Below the pieces are notes generated by a model. The model had not been told where the DNA came from. It made no database searches and saw nothing but the letters and a program-made list of their open reading frames with translations. A DNA stretch of 64,000 bases, from assembly GCF_000577275.2 (NCBI RefSeq), contig NZ_HG916855.1, positions 806,001-870,000 on the forward strand, in the 5' to 3' direction. The first letter of the stretch is position 1; each line of letters opens with the position of its first letter. Source of the DNA: Rhizobium favelukesii (GTDB lineage Bacteria > Pseudomonadota > Alphaproteobacteria > Rhizobiales > Rhizobiaceae). Positions 28,886-38,112 of this stretch are shown here, one piece after another. A program made the translations under genes and the position numbers.

Positions 28886-29112
28886 GGCCGATAGTGTTGA
28901 AAAAGTCGAAAATCCGAGCTTGCCGAAAGTCAGCCAATCCGCGATTTGAGCGAATGTTGCCGCTCGATGCTGTTTCACTTCCGTTACACGGCCCACACGC
29001 TGCCTGAACGCGAAACTGGCGGGCACCCCAGCTTAATATTCTGTGTCGGCCTCTACGGCCGTGAAAAAAAATCAGAGTTTGCAGAAAACGGACTTTTTCA
29101 ACAGTATCGGCC
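28886..29112. mobile_element. 227-bp MITE-like element with IS1182-type ends
   Basis: GGCCGATAGTGTTGAAAAAG at the left end is matched by its inverted copy (CTTTTTCAACAGTATCGGCC) at the right end, about 22 bp with one mismatch. The end resembles the IS1182 terminal repeat at 17142. The interior has no transposase. No clear target duplication is visible. It fits a non-autonomous derivative of an IS1182-type element or an internally deleted relic. Confidence 0.6.
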
Positions 29113-29301
29113 CATTGCAGACGTGCACCCCGCTGCTGCGCAACAATGCGGACCATGGAGCATGTGCCACAAACCGTCGCGAGCGATTTAAGCTCGGCGC
29201 GTTGCACGCTGGCTGTCAGGGTCCTAGACTGGTGGGAACTCGGTCTTTCTCTTGATCAAGAGCGCTCGGCACTTTGAATTCATTCGGTCTGGTTTGCCGG
29301 A

Positions 29302-30174
29302 TCAGGGTGCATCCGGCCCGACAACGGCACCGGCGTGACCGGCACCCGTGGCACTGAGAGTCAAGCTGGCAAACGCGATCTCGCCATCGGTAATGTAATG
29401 GTTGACCTTTCCGATGTTCAAACGTGAGCCAGATTGGTGCCGCGCGACCTCCCCGATTACTTGCTTTGCCCTCAGTTCATTGACTATGTAGTCGCGCTCG
29501 GCGTTCGTATCGGAATCGGTCTTATGTGTGACTTGGAATGTCAGCCAAGTCAGAGAAAGACCGGTATCTCTGGTGCCCGCCCCAACCCATAGGACCCGCT
29601 CCTCGGGCGATGGCCTGTCGGTATTCAACCAGAAGCTCGCCGCGCTCATGTCGTCCTCGGAATGGGCAAGACTAAGGGCCCAGAAACGGATGTGATGGCG
29701 CTTGCGGGGGCTATCGTCGATGGGCTCCTGGAATCCTATGTCCTGCCGTCGTCCAAAGAGATAGAAGGTGCTGAAAGGTGCGGTGGGATAGGCAGAGTTC
29801 ATCAGGAAAGCGCGTATCATTCGGAACGAGCTTGCGATCCCCAAATGGTCGGCCGTGGACCAGCCTGCCGTTGCAAAGGCCTCGCGGAGTTGTTGAAGAT
29901 TGCCGATGAGGGCGAAATTTATAGGATCGCCGGGCAGGCCATCGGCCGTGATCGTGTATCTGGGGATCAGCCCCCGATGAAGAACCTTCAGGGACAGTCG
30001 GACGACGTTCGGAAGAATGACGTAAGCAGCCAGGCCATATGTGAGGCACACCGCAACGAGCCATGGAAACCTGTGGTCCGCAGTATCGAAAACAACGAAG
30101 ACGATCAGCCAAACGCTGAGTACACCCAGACAGAAAACCAGAAACCTCCGGAAAAGGCGCGTCAGCAATCTCAA
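29302..30174 (-). CDS. Membrane protein with LssY C-terminal domain
   Basis: The 290-residue protein has two N-terminal transmembrane segments (about 10-30 and 36-58), then a soluble domain with INFALIGNLQQLREAFATAGW, PTAPFSTFYLFGRRQDIGFQ and SPRKRHHIRFW. These are the marks of the LssY_C family, found alone or fused to PAP2/DedA proteins near secretion or lipid genes; the function is unknown. It is flanked by repeats and an IS630 element, and is not in an operon. Confidence 0.75.
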   Translation of the reverse strand: MRLLTRLFRRFLVFCLGVLSVWLIVFVVFDTADHRFPWLVAVCLTYGLAAYVILPNVVRLSLKVLHRGLIPRYTITADGLPGDPINFALIGNLQQLREAFATAGWSTADHLGIASSFRMIRAFLMNSAYPTAPFSTFYLFGRRQDIGFQEPIDDSPRKRHHIRFWALSLAHSEDDMSAASFWLNTDRPSPEERVLWVGAGTRDTGLSLTWLTFQVTHKTDSDTNAERDYIVNELRAKQVIGEVARHQSGSRLNIGKVNHYITDGEIAFASLTLSATGAGHAGAVVGPDAP

Positions 30175-30319
30175 GACACAGTCTCCTCGTCTGGCGTCTG
30201 ATGGGCTGGCAGTCGCCCTCGCTGTTCGTCACCGGGATTTTAGCACCCGAGAGTATGCAAATGATAGCGCCGCCTTCGCTCATTATGGGCCATATCGAGC
30301 GAGCCCCCACCACACGCTA

Positions 30320-31371
30320 GAGCGCCGTACCTTTAATCGAACCCATAGCCTGCGGCTGTAAAATAGTTTCGACATTCTTGGCTGTTGAAGACCTTTCAGA
30401 TGGATCCGAGCGCATTTGAGAGTGCGTCAAACGTGCGAGCGGCGGCGGCTCGGAGATGGGCCTTAATTTTGGCGAAGGCCATTTCGATCGGGTTCAAATC
30501 TGGCGAATAAGACGGCAGAAACAGGAGCCACGCACCAACTTCCTTGAGGCAGGCTTTGGCTTTATCGCTCTTGTGAACGCGAAGATTATCCAGGATGACG
30601 ACATTGCCTGGTTCGAGTGTCGGCGCAAGCTGGGTCTCGATGTAGGTGTCGAAGATTTCCCGGTTCATCGGCCTGTCAATAATCCAGGGCGCAGTAAGAC
30701 CGAAACAGCGCAAGCCTGCAATGAATGTCTGTGTCCCCCAGTGGCCAAAGGGCGCATCCGTGATGAGACGCTCGCCGCGCGGGGAGCGCCCACGCAGTCT
30801 CACCATCTTTGTGTTCACCGAGGTTTCGTCCAAGAAAACAAGTCGATGCGGTTCAAATCGCATCCGGGGTTGGCGTTTCGAAATCCAGACATCACGATCC
30901 TTTCGGATATCAGCGCGAGCGCGTTCCGACGCCATTATCTGTTTTTTTATATGTGTATCCCTGCGTTATCAAAAACCGCGACAGGGACGATGGTGGAATA
31001 ACCAATCCATGTTCATCCTCAAGGCGACGGGCAAGCTCTGGCATGGTGATATCCGGTTTGCCTTCGACCTGTGCGACCAGGAAATCGCGAAACGCCGACA
31101 GTTTCCCTGCACCTGGTGGCCTTCCTTGACGCGCGGGGGTTATCAGCCCAGTCCGCTCCCGGCGTTGCAGCAGCTTGATCGCACTGCTGTCGCTGATTGC
31201 GAAATGACGGGCAGCGGCTCGCCGTGATTGGCCGCTAGCGACCATGGAAACAACACGCTGACGAAGATCAACAGAATGAGATTTACCCATGTGATTCACC
31301 TCCAACCGCAGTGAATCACACCAATACCCTCGTGAAAACCCCACTCGATTCTCAATTCAAGTGCGATGCTC
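30320..31371 (-). mobile_element. IS630-family element with TA target sites
   Basis: The ends are marked by TA dinucleotides at 30318-30319 and 31372-31373 with inward-facing GAGC...-type repeats (CTAGAGCGCCGTAC left, GTGCGATGCTCTAG right), as expected for IS630/Tc1 elements that duplicate TA. It holds one transposase gene in two frames and is 1,052 bp long. It appears to have separated the reading frame at 31419-31715 from its 5' end. Confidence 0.85.
30333..31290 (-). pseudogene. IS630 transposase, split frame and early stop
   Basis: The first frame runs from MGKSHSVDLRQRVV (31290) with a helix-turn-helix, to a run of seven A's at about 30948. The next part (MASERARADIRKDRDV..., catalytic VFLDETSVN, VILDNLRVHKS and LNPIEMAF) is in another frame. 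IS630 elements often use programmed frameshifting at such A-runs, so this break alone need not be fatal. However, near 30396 an in-frame TGA precedes KVFNSQECRNYFTAAGYGFD, the normal C-terminus, so the last 20 or so residues are cut off. Confidence 0.8.
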
Positions 31372-31418
31372 TAGCGGAACCATGTGGCACTTGCTCCATA
31401 ACGCCGCAAAAGTGGTGA

Positions 31419-31715
31419 CCTCACCGCGAGCGTAAATGTCACCTCGCGAAGGTCGAGTATTCCTCCGATGAGGGACACTTCGCCTTTGTTTTCATCAGAA
31501 AGCAAGGCATCGAAATAGAACGGATCAAGCGATCACAAAAACTGTATTTCTTTGGCAATCGAAAGCTGCCGACGGCAATCTCTGATGCCGTGCCTCACAA
31601 TTTCTCCCAAGAAGACTGCGTTAGTGGACCTTCCGCTGCCATCATCAAGATAAGGTTGGACGACCGGACCTACGTCCTCTTTGGTCAGGCACAGGCACAG
31701 GCACCGGCACCGTAG
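31419..31715 (+). pseudogene. 3' part of an unknown gene beside IS630
   Basis: This frame is open for 98 codons but has no start. It reads VEYSSDEGHFAFVFIRKQGI, then KLYFFGNRKLPTAISDAVPHNF, then IIKIRLDDRTYVLFGQ and a short Ala/Gln/Pro tail. The composition is protein-like and the codon pattern regular. The start side meets the IS630 end within 50 bases, so the 5' end was probably displaced. No family is recognised. Confidence 0.4.
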
Positions 31716-31897
31716 CTACAGCAATGTGAACGATGACCGCTTGTGGCGCATTCCGGCCAAGACCGTCTTCGTGGCCTTCGCCGGAAGGCGCTCGTCATTG
31801 CCCACGTGATGGTGGCCATCGGAGCAGTTCCGATGGGTGCCTGTTGTCTGCTGCCCAACTATGGCAAACGACTTCCGCATTATAATTCTGGCCGTTC

Positions 31898-32542
31898 TCA
31901 ATGACGCGCGTGCTGTACATTGCCGTCGGCGGAAACCCACCTATCGCAGGCGTCCTTGAGCTTTGTTTTAGCCTCTTCGAGGGCCTCCTCGCCATATAAA
32001 GTCACGAAGCTCTGCTCATAGTAACCGTTCGCTGCCAGTTTCTGATGGATTTCTCTTGGCAGGGCATGCGGCGATAGTCGGCTGATCTCTTGGAAGTTAT
32101 CTTTTCCGAGCCGCTCCATAAGATGAAGGCTATGTCTTGCCTCTACAATTACATTCACTAGCACCGTTTCTCGGTCGGGACTTGGATGGTCGGCGGGCAT
32201 GAGACGGCATTCGACAGACAGTTCTTCCGGCAGACCATGCTGCTTGCCCTTTTCGGCCTCAGGAAAGAGCGAATAGCTTATGACCTTTCCATTAACGGTA
32301 GCCTGCCTAAAGGAATGCTGCGGCTGAGGCGCGGGGTGTTCGCAGAGGAGGGCATTCAGGCGAGCTAGAATAGCATCGGCAGACCCAACAAGGGCCTGAC
32401 TTCCGAGTATCGTCAAACGGAGTTGCCCGTCTTTCGCACGAGGCACGCTGAAGATGAAGTTGGGACTGTTGAAATTCCTCTGCACGATTTTAAACGCGAT
32501 TTGGGAATCAATTAGATCATAGAAGAGACTCGAAGGTATCAT
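31898..32542 (-). CDS. Unknown protein, 214 residues
   Basis: The start chosen is the ATG at 32542, with GGGAGAA seven bases upstream; the frame itself opens 23 codons earlier. It reads IPSSLFYDLIDSQIAFKIVQ and is soluble, with no signal peptide. Features are an FIFSVPRAKDGQLRLTILGSQ strand region and a Glu/Lys-rich C-terminal helix (YGEEALEEAKTKLKDACDRW). It has no recognised domain. No co-oriented neighbour is close. Confidence 0.6.
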   Translation of the reverse strand: MIPSSLFYDLIDSQIAFKIVQRNFNSPNFIFSVPRAKDGQLRLTILGSQALVGSADAILARLNALLCEHPAPQPQHSFRQATVNGKVISYSLFPEAEKGKQHGLPEELSVECRLMPADHPSPDRETVLVNVIVEARHSLHLMERLGKDNFQEISRLSPHALPREIHQKLAANGYYEQSFVTLYGEEALEEAKTKLKDACDRWVSADGNVQHARH

Positions 32543-32839
32543 GGTCTTTCTCCCGATAGCTTTGGACTCGACAAGGGGGATAACGCGCGGCACGTTGGAT
32601 CGCAGAAGCAAAACTGTGTGATCCGAATCGCTGTTCCTTCAGGGTCGCTCTCGCTGCCCGCGATGTCAAATTCATTGGTCTGCCGCAAGGTGGCGCTTCG
32701 GTTTTATGGATTGGGGCCGTAGTTGGTGAGTAGGTTGGCTCCCCAGGATAACATCCCGGCCCCTCCAATTCGCCGCCGCAAGTTCGGGCACCATGGGTGC
32801 GGATGTGGCCTGTGGGTGAGGAGAGGCGCTTGCCTCCTG

Positions 32840-32920
32840 CTAAAATGTGTAGGCCAAGCCGATGAGCAAGGCCACAAAGGCAGCTGCCGCGAACAATGCC
32901 CAGGTGCCCTCCTTGGACAT
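32840..32920 (-). CDS. Possible 26-residue single-helix membrane peptide
   Basis: A reverse ATG at 32920 (GAGA seven bases upstream) opens a 26-codon frame: four polar residues (SKEG) followed by one continuous hydrophobic helix (TWALFAAAAFVALLIGLAYTF) and a stop. It is too short for standard gene callers. Composition and orientation fit a small inner-membrane peptide, but there is no independent support. Confidence 0.35.
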   Translation of the reverse strand: MSKEGTWALFAAAAFVALLIGLAYTF

Positions 32921-33235
32921 AGCTTTCTCTTGGCCGTCGTAATTTGTTTTCTCATGGGTGGGCCCACAAGGATCGCTTGTGTTGTCTGACAAATCGCTTA
33001 CTCCAATGTAGTACCTGACCAGGGCGGGCGGTTTGTTCCTGACGGTCGTTTGGCATCATTGGAGATCGACGCCGAGGTACTCGGACGGGAGATGCCTTGC
33101 GAATACCCTCGACGCCCCCCATCTCCAATGGGTCGGGCGAGCCGACTGCGTTCTCTTTCTGGCTACTGTTTTGCCAGCGGAAAGAATCGTGGTGATATCG
33201 GCCGGACTGCAGCTAACTGTCTCAAAAGGAATCCT
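32921..33235. other. Gap, nothing recognised
   Basis: About 315 bases with only short frames. The 3' end provides the AAAGGA ribosome site of the next gene. No promoter or repeat stands out. Confidence 0.3.
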
Positions 33236-33901
33236 ATGAGCACCTTCGACGTCGCTGCCCTCCTGGTTGTCGCCGGATTTGCATTGGGCGCATTATCAAT
33301 CAGTGGCTTTCTCTGGGTTCGGCCCATTTTTCAACAACGCGACGAACCCGTCCTTCATGACGATGCCCGCGACCTAGCCATGCGGATCGTTCTCATACTG
33401 GATGACTTCGTGGGGTCGTCCCATGCCGCCGCCATGGACTTTCCGGAAATCGACTTGAATGAGCCGTCGAACTTCTTCCTTCATTCCGATAATCCCGTTC
33501 TCTTGCTTCCAAAGGACGCGAACTGGACGCTGCTCGGGCGGGAGCTGTCTGACGAAATACGCTGGCTTCCGAACCGGTTGAGGAATGTGCTCGATGCGCT
33601 GGAATCGATTGAGATCGACCCTCCAGATTTCAACGATCTTTTCGAGCACCGACAGGAGGACTTCGCGCGACTCGGTTTGCGGGCTATGGACTTAATCGAA
33701 AGGCTTTGCTCCGAGTACGGATTGCCACTTCCCGAGCGCCCCGCCTATTTCGATCCGCGAAAAGGGCTTGTCGCAAAACTCCGGGAAATGGAAGAGTTCT
33801 GGAAGAGACGCGTCCAGAGTGCGGAGCGAGTTCCGTCTGGTGCGTCGAACATCACCCCAATATTTGGGAGGAACGGTTCGCCTGAGAACCAGTCAAAGTA
33901 G
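33236..33901 (+). CDS. Unknown membrane-anchored protein, 221 residues
   Basis: I start at 33236, behind AAAAGGA, rather than at the upstream end of the open frame. One N-terminal transmembrane helix (residues 6-29, VAALLVVAGFALGALSISGFLWV) precedes a soluble helical domain (RDLAMRIVLILDDFVG..., LPNRLRNVLDALESIEID, LVAKLREMEEFWKRRV). The anchored cytoplasmic helical domain could be regulatory. No family is recognised. Confidence 0.6.
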   Translation: MSTFDVAALLVVAGFALGALSISGFLWVRPIFQQRDEPVLHDDARDLAMRIVLILDDFVGSSHAAAMDFPEIDLNEPSNFFLHSDNPVLLLPKDANWTLLGRELSDEIRWLPNRLRNVLDALESIEIDPPDFNDLFEHRQEDFARLGLRAMDLIERLCSEYGLPLPERPAYFDPRKGLVAKLREMEEFWKRRVQSAERVPSGASNITPIFGRNGSPENQSK

Positions 33902-33984
33902 TCGACTGCAAGACGCGAAGGCCCCAGCTCCTTCGCGTGAATGCGGTGGAACCACCGACACGGAATTCCTCCCAGGTCAGAAAT

Positions 33985-34400
33985 ACCCTGAAAGATACGG
34001 TTCTGTCCGAAGATCAAGCTCGAGCGCTGGTTCTTGAGCGAAATCGCAAGATGGCGGGGTCGGCTCACGCTTATGTGCGGCAGCACGAAACGGATTTACG
34101 AGTGGCTATCGCAATCAGAGCACACTGAAATTCCGACCGGTCCGGCGATTTGGATTTGCGGCGATTGCGGGCAATCTTGGACCGGTTGCCACCGGCGAGG
34201 GGGTGCTCGCCATCCAAATCCGCGATCTCGATCAAACAGTTGTTGGAAATCGGCGTACGACCTGATCCGGCTTGCACTCTCGCTTGCAGTCGCGGCTCGC
34301 TCATCCGACCTGCTCGGCGTGACCACCGCCCTCATGCTGGAGCGCATGATGGAAGGAATACGGCAAAGGCTCATTGCGAGACCTGATCGAAAGCGATCGA
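33985..34400 (+). pseudogene. DUF2252-like gene broken by three indels
   Basis: Consecutive pieces in different forward frames make one protein. They are RNRKMAGSAHAYVR; GSTKRIYEWLSQSE and AIWICGDC; GNLGPVATGEGVLAIQIRDLDQTVVGN; and AYDLIRLALSLAVAARSSDLLGVTT. The WICGDCHxGNLGP and IRDLDQTVxGNPxxDLIRLxLSL signatures are those of the DUF2252 family. Frame changes fall near 34078, 34162 (with His and its neighbour deleted) and 34250. The C-terminal half is missing. Confidence 0.7.
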
Positions 34401-34452
34401 CCGCACCGCCCATCAACGGGCGGGGCTGGAGAATTCACAAACGGACCGACAC

Positions 34453-34926
34453 CTACCGATGGTCAGCGAAATCAACTGATGAGATGTCTACGCTCCATTC
34501 AAAATCCTTGGGCGAAGGTTTGTCTGGTAAGCTCTCCAAGCCTCTATACTTATTTAGCGCCCAGCATGTCCCGTAAACGCCATGCGGCTCAATGATCTTG
34601 TAGCTGCTGAGATAGTCGGAGTAAGCTTCAATGCTGAAGCCTGGGCGCTTTGCGACCAATCGGAAGCGCACTACGTTGACCTGCTGGTCCGAGCCGTTGA
34701 ACAACTGAACGAAAACTGGCTTGGCAGGGTCAAGGCAGCCTTGGGTGCCGGTGCTCGTGCCAACCACCAAGCCCGCTGAGTTGTTGCGGTCGGATTGCTG
34801 GAAGTAAACATAGATCCCGATCCCAGCGCCGACGAAAATGGCCGCAATCAGCGCAATCAACGTGGGGCGGGGAAACAGGAAGAAAAAAACTAAAACGATC
34901 GCGACCGCAACTATCATGAGGATCAT
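34453..34926 (-). CDS. Unknown two-helix membrane protein
   Basis: Starting at the ATG at 34926 (GGAG eight bases before), the 157-residue protein opens with two adjacent hydrophobic helices (MILMIVAVAIVLVFFFLF and LIALIAAIFVGAGIGIYVYF). A periplasmic-like domain of about 110 residues follows (CLDPAKPVFVQLFNGSDQQVNVVRFRLVAKRPGF), with two Cys (GC, TCW) that could pair. The beta-rich C-terminal domain resembles small secreted multidrug-transporter-associated proteins but cannot be assigned. Confidence 0.6.
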   Translation of the reverse strand: MILMIVAVAIVLVFFFLFPRPTLIALIAAIFVGAGIGIYVYFQQSDRNNSAGLVVGTSTGTQGCLDPAKPVFVQLFNGSDQQVNVVRFRLVAKRPGFSIEAYSDYLSSYKIIEPHGVYGTCWALNKYRGLESLPDKPSPKDFEWSVDISSVDFADHR

Positions 34927-35019
34927 CTGGCGTGCTCCATTTGATTCAGGAGCTAAAGCAGGCACCGATGACAGGCAAGGCTGGTTCGAGACCGACCTCA
35001 TTTAATCTTCGTTAATCAG

Positions 35020-35358
35020 TCATTGGTCACGATCAAACCACTCCCAAGTTGCCGCCTCTTTGATCTCGATTTGAAAGATATCGACTGGGTAAGGAGTTAC
35101 GTCGCCTTCATCCAGACGTTTGTGGTCGGAAGAGGCTGGCGTCGCCTCCTGGCCCATTCCAAACACATTGAGGGCACCAATAGCGGCTGTGTTGTAAAGT
35201 GAGCGGTAAGCTCGAACCATAAGAGCTACTGCCGCCAGCGCTTTCGAATGAAGCCATTTCGTGGGCCGGTCAGAAACGACCGAATTATCGCCAAATAGAT
35301 CGTGGTTCCGTTCGCAGATGTTGGCACTCTTATTAAGGGAAACCGTAGAGGTCTTCAA
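35020..35358 (-). CDS. Weak hypothetical ORF beside IS66 copy 2
   Basis: An open reverse frame of 112 codons starts at a TTG within the IS66 target duplication (35358-35365), so its natural start was probably changed by the insertion. An internal ATG (VRAYRSLYNTAAIGALNVFG...) is possible. No domain is recognised and no strong ribosome site is seen. Confidence 0.3.
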   Translation of the reverse strand: MKTSTVSLNKSANICERNHDLFGDNSVVSDRPTKWLHSKALAAVALMVRAYRSLYNTAAIGALNVFGMGQEATPASSDHKRLDEGDVTPYPVDIFQIEIKEAATWEWFDRDQ

Positions 35359-35441
35359 TTAAGCCGTAAGCGCGATTTTCGATGCGTATTGACGCCTGTT
35401 CCACACCGAACGGCGGATAGCATCGGTCGCGGTATCCGGCT

Positions 35442-37031
35442 CTATTCGGTCGTGGAGGTCTTGGAGAAGTTGAACGGGAGCAGGTCGCCGATGTCGGCAT
35501 TCTCTTCGCGCTGTGGCAACTCGGTGAGTACGTGGCGCAGCCAGATCAGAGGGTCGACGCCACAGGCGCGGCATGTCAGCATCAGACTGTAAATCACAGC
35601 ACTGGCCTTGGCTCCGTCAGCAGTGTCGCTGAACAGCCACGATTTTCTTCCGGTCGCAAAAACCCTGATGTCGCGTTCCAGGATGTTGTTATCGATCGGC
35701 ATCCTGCCGTCGCTGGTGTAGCGCGTCAGATAATCCCATTGGTTCAGGGTGTAGGACACAGCATCGCCGAGCTTGGTATCCGGCACGACCTTCGGCGCGA
35801 TGTTATCGAGCCACGTCTTGAGGGCGTTCAGGACAGGCAAACTGTGCTGTTGCCGGAAGCGGCGAATGCAGGCGGCCTGCGTTTCACCGGCGTCGGGCTT
35901 TATCTCTCGCGCCTGCCTCTCGATCCGGTAGAGCTGCTCGAAGAACCTGAGCGCTTGCTCCGGCGGGCCGCCGCCATTCTTTCTTGCCTTGAGGGCTTCG
36001 ACGAAGCGCCGCCTGGAGTGAGCCATGCATCCGACATGGGTTGCGCCATGCAATGTGCGCCAGGCTGTGTAGCCATCGCTCACCAATATGCCGCGGTAGT
36101 CACCAAGGAAGGTCTGCGGGTGGATCTGGCCGCGCCCGGGCTGATAATCGAGCAGTACGATTGGCTGGTCACTGTCTTCGCCGCTGCGATAGGCCCACAT
36201 GTACGATGTGCTGGTGGCCTCCTTGTCCTTTTCCTTGAGGACTTGAACCGTCGTCTCATCGCCATGAATGAGAGGCTGCGATCGCAACCGCAGTTTCAGC
36301 GCATCATAGATGCGGTGCAGATGCTTCTCGCTTGAGCCGATGACCCAGTGAGCGAGAGCGCCGCGGCTGATCGGAACACCAGCACGCTCGAATGTCTGAG
36401 CCACGCGGTAAAGCGGTGTGCCGTCGACGTATTTGTGGACGAGCGCGAAGGCTAACGTCGAGGCGGTAGCGATGCTGCCCGGCAGGGGCTGCGTCGGCAT
36501 CGGTGCGATCACGACGGGTATGTTGATCCCGGTGCGGTCGCAATGGCGGCAAGCGTACTTGAACCGCACATTCTGTAGGACCTTTGCCTTGACCTCGATA
36601 TGGAGCTGCTCGGTAACAGCCTCGCCCATGCGATGCATCTGACCCTGGCAGCAGGGACAAGACTTCTGATCGTCGGGGAGGTCATATTCGACGCGCTCGC
36701 GTGGCAGGTCTTCTGGCAGAGGTCTGCGTCCACGCTTCTTTCCCGTTTGACCTTCTACCGCTGGCAGGCCGGTGTCCGGAAGCTCGACAACATCGCCTGC
36801 TTCGCTGCCATCCTCGACCGCAGCCTCTTCGGCCTCGTTGAAGAGACGATCAATGTGCTTTTCACTGCGGGGGGCAAAGCGATGGAGTTTTGCCAGTGCA
36901 AGCTCTTCTTCCAGCTTGACGACCCGCTGCGAGAGCGCTTCCTTCTCGGCTTTGAGCGCAGCGATTTCGGCAGCATTGGCTGCCAATTGCGCCATCAGTT
37001 CTGCAATGCTCGGTTCGCCGGTGCGAGTCAT
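35442..37031 (-). CDS. tnpC: IS66 transposase TnpC, copy 2
   Basis: The 529-residue protein is identical to the copy 1 transposase except for one Thr-to-Ile change in the segment after the zinc-finger-like cysteines (GINIPVVIAP). The acidic catalytic residues in HGDETTVQV, SDGYTAW and ILERDIR are unchanged, so it should be active. Low divergence between copies indicates recent transposition within this genome. Confidence 0.95.
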   Translation of the reverse strand: MTRTGEPSIAELMAQLAANAAEIAALKAEKEALSQRVVKLEEELALAKLHRFAPRSEKHIDRLFNEAEEAAVEDGSEAGDVVELPDTGLPAVEGQTGKKRGRRPLPEDLPRERVEYDLPDDQKSCPCCQGQMHRMGEAVTEQLHIEVKAKVLQNVRFKYACRHCDRTGINIPVVIAPMPTQPLPGSIATASTLAFALVHKYVDGTPLYRVAQTFERAGVPISRGALAHWVIGSSEKHLHRIYDALKLRLRSQPLIHGDETTVQVLKEKDKEATSTSYMWAYRSGEDSDQPIVLLDYQPGRGQIHPQTFLGDYRGILVSDGYTAWRTLHGATHVGCMAHSRRRFVEALKARKNGGGPPEQALRFFEQLYRIERQAREIKPDAGETQAACIRRFRQQHSLPVLNALKTWLDNIAPKVVPDTKLGDAVSYTLNQWDYLTRYTSDGRMPIDNNILERDIRVFATGRKSWLFSDTADGAKASAVIYSLMLTCRACGVDPLIWLRHVLTELPQREENADIGDLLPFNFSKTSTTE

Positions 37032-37085
37032 CAGATTCTTGAATCTGAACCGCCCAGCCGCGTCAACTGCTCAATTCGACATCCG

Positions 37086-37439
37086 TCAGCCGGCAATCTG
37101 ATATTGCCGCACCGGATGGCGCACCATTGCGTCGATATCGATGCCATCGAGGATCCAGTGAAGCTGTTCTGTCGTCAGCATGACCACCGGCACCTCGCAA
37201 CGGGGCCATCTGAACCTGTCCTCGGTCAACCGCTTCAGGACCATCACAAAACCGGAACGATCAAAAAACAGCAGCTTCATTCGGTCACGCCGGCGATTGC
37301 AGAAGGCAAAAACCGCAGGCGCAAACGGATCCAGCGCCATCGTCTCCTGGACCAGGACCGCCAGGCTGTTGATGCCCGCGCGGAAGTCGATCGGTTCGCG
37401 ATGCAGGTAAACCTTGAGATCACCGCCCAGTCTGAACAT
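37086..37439 (-). CDS. tnpB: IS66 TnpB, copy 2
   Basis: The 117-residue TnpB is identical in sequence to the one in copy 1 (REPIDFRAGINSLAV, FAFCNRRRDRMKLLFF). It overlaps the end of tnpA by 20 bases and precedes tnpC by 54 bases. Confidence 0.95.
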   Translation of the reverse strand: MFRLGGDLKVYLHREPIDFRAGINSLAVLVQETMALDPFAPAVFAFCNRRRDRMKLLFFDRSGFVMVLKRLTEDRFRWPRCEVPVVMLTTEQLHWILDGIDIDAMVRHPVRQYQIAG

Positions 37440-37839
37440 GACCCAGCGCTCCTATGATTGCTTCCAGCACTTCCACACCGGCGCACTCGACGGTCAGGCT
37501 GACCCCGTTCGGCAGGAGTGCGCTCACCTTGGATGCGGGAAGGCACTGGCTCAATGGCTTGGTCTTCTTCAGATCGCCAGCAGAACCCGAGTGCATATCC
37601 GGAGCAATCTGAACCGGAACGAACGCCGAGGCCAAAGGCAATTGACGCTCCGCTCTGGACTTCTTCATCCACTTCCGGACGAGATTCGCATTGACGCCGT
37701 GCTCCAGCGCCAGCCGCGAGACCGAAACGCCGGGTTCTAAGCACGCCGCGACAAGCTGATCTCTCGACGCAGGGTCATATCGACGGCGGCCGTCGCGACC
37801 AACAAGCCGTACCTGCAGTTTAGGAGCATCTTCATCCAT
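37420..37839 (-). CDS. tnpA: IS66 TnpA, copy 2
   Basis: The 139-residue helix-turn-helix protein is identical to copy 1 (ALEHGVNANLVRKWMKKSRAE). It is the first gene of the element on the reverse strand, with its start about 85 bases inside the right-hand terminal repeat. Confidence 0.95.
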   Translation of the reverse strand: MDEDAPKLQVRLVGRDGRRRYDPASRDQLVAACLEPGVSVSRLALEHGVNANLVRKWMKKSRAERQLPLASAFVPVQIAPDMHSGSAGDLKKTKPLSQCLPASKVSALLPNGVSLTVECAGVEVLEAIIGALGHVQTGR

Positions 37840-38112
37840 GATTTGGTGTCCACCTATTTTTTGGTGGACGCTTCATGCCTCACAGCACTCCGCTACAGAA
37901 GGCGCACAGAAATTAGCGCTTACATTAAGCCTGCAAGCCGGGTTGTTTCAAGCATGACCGCTCTTGGGCCCGAAGCTGCCCTTTATGGAGACGCCTCAGC
38001 AGGTCAGGTTAGGTGGAGAGCGGCCGTTCGGCCACGGGCTGCGATGCGCCAAAAGGAGACGCTATGCGGCTCGAAGTAGGTCGCAATCATCAATGACGCG
38101 TTTCGCCCGACC

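Larger units (their letters stand above)
35366..37923 (-). mobile_element. Intact IS66-family element, copy 2 (2,558 bp)
   Basis: This is an inverted copy of 11425-13982, differing at two bases (36520 and 36177). It is bounded by GTAAGCGCGATTTTC (left) and ...AAATTAGCGCTTAC (right), and flanked by a perfect 8-bp target duplication ATTAAGCC (35358-35365 and 37924-37931), the normal IS66 footprint. It therefore marks a direct, recent insertion. Confidence 0.97.
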
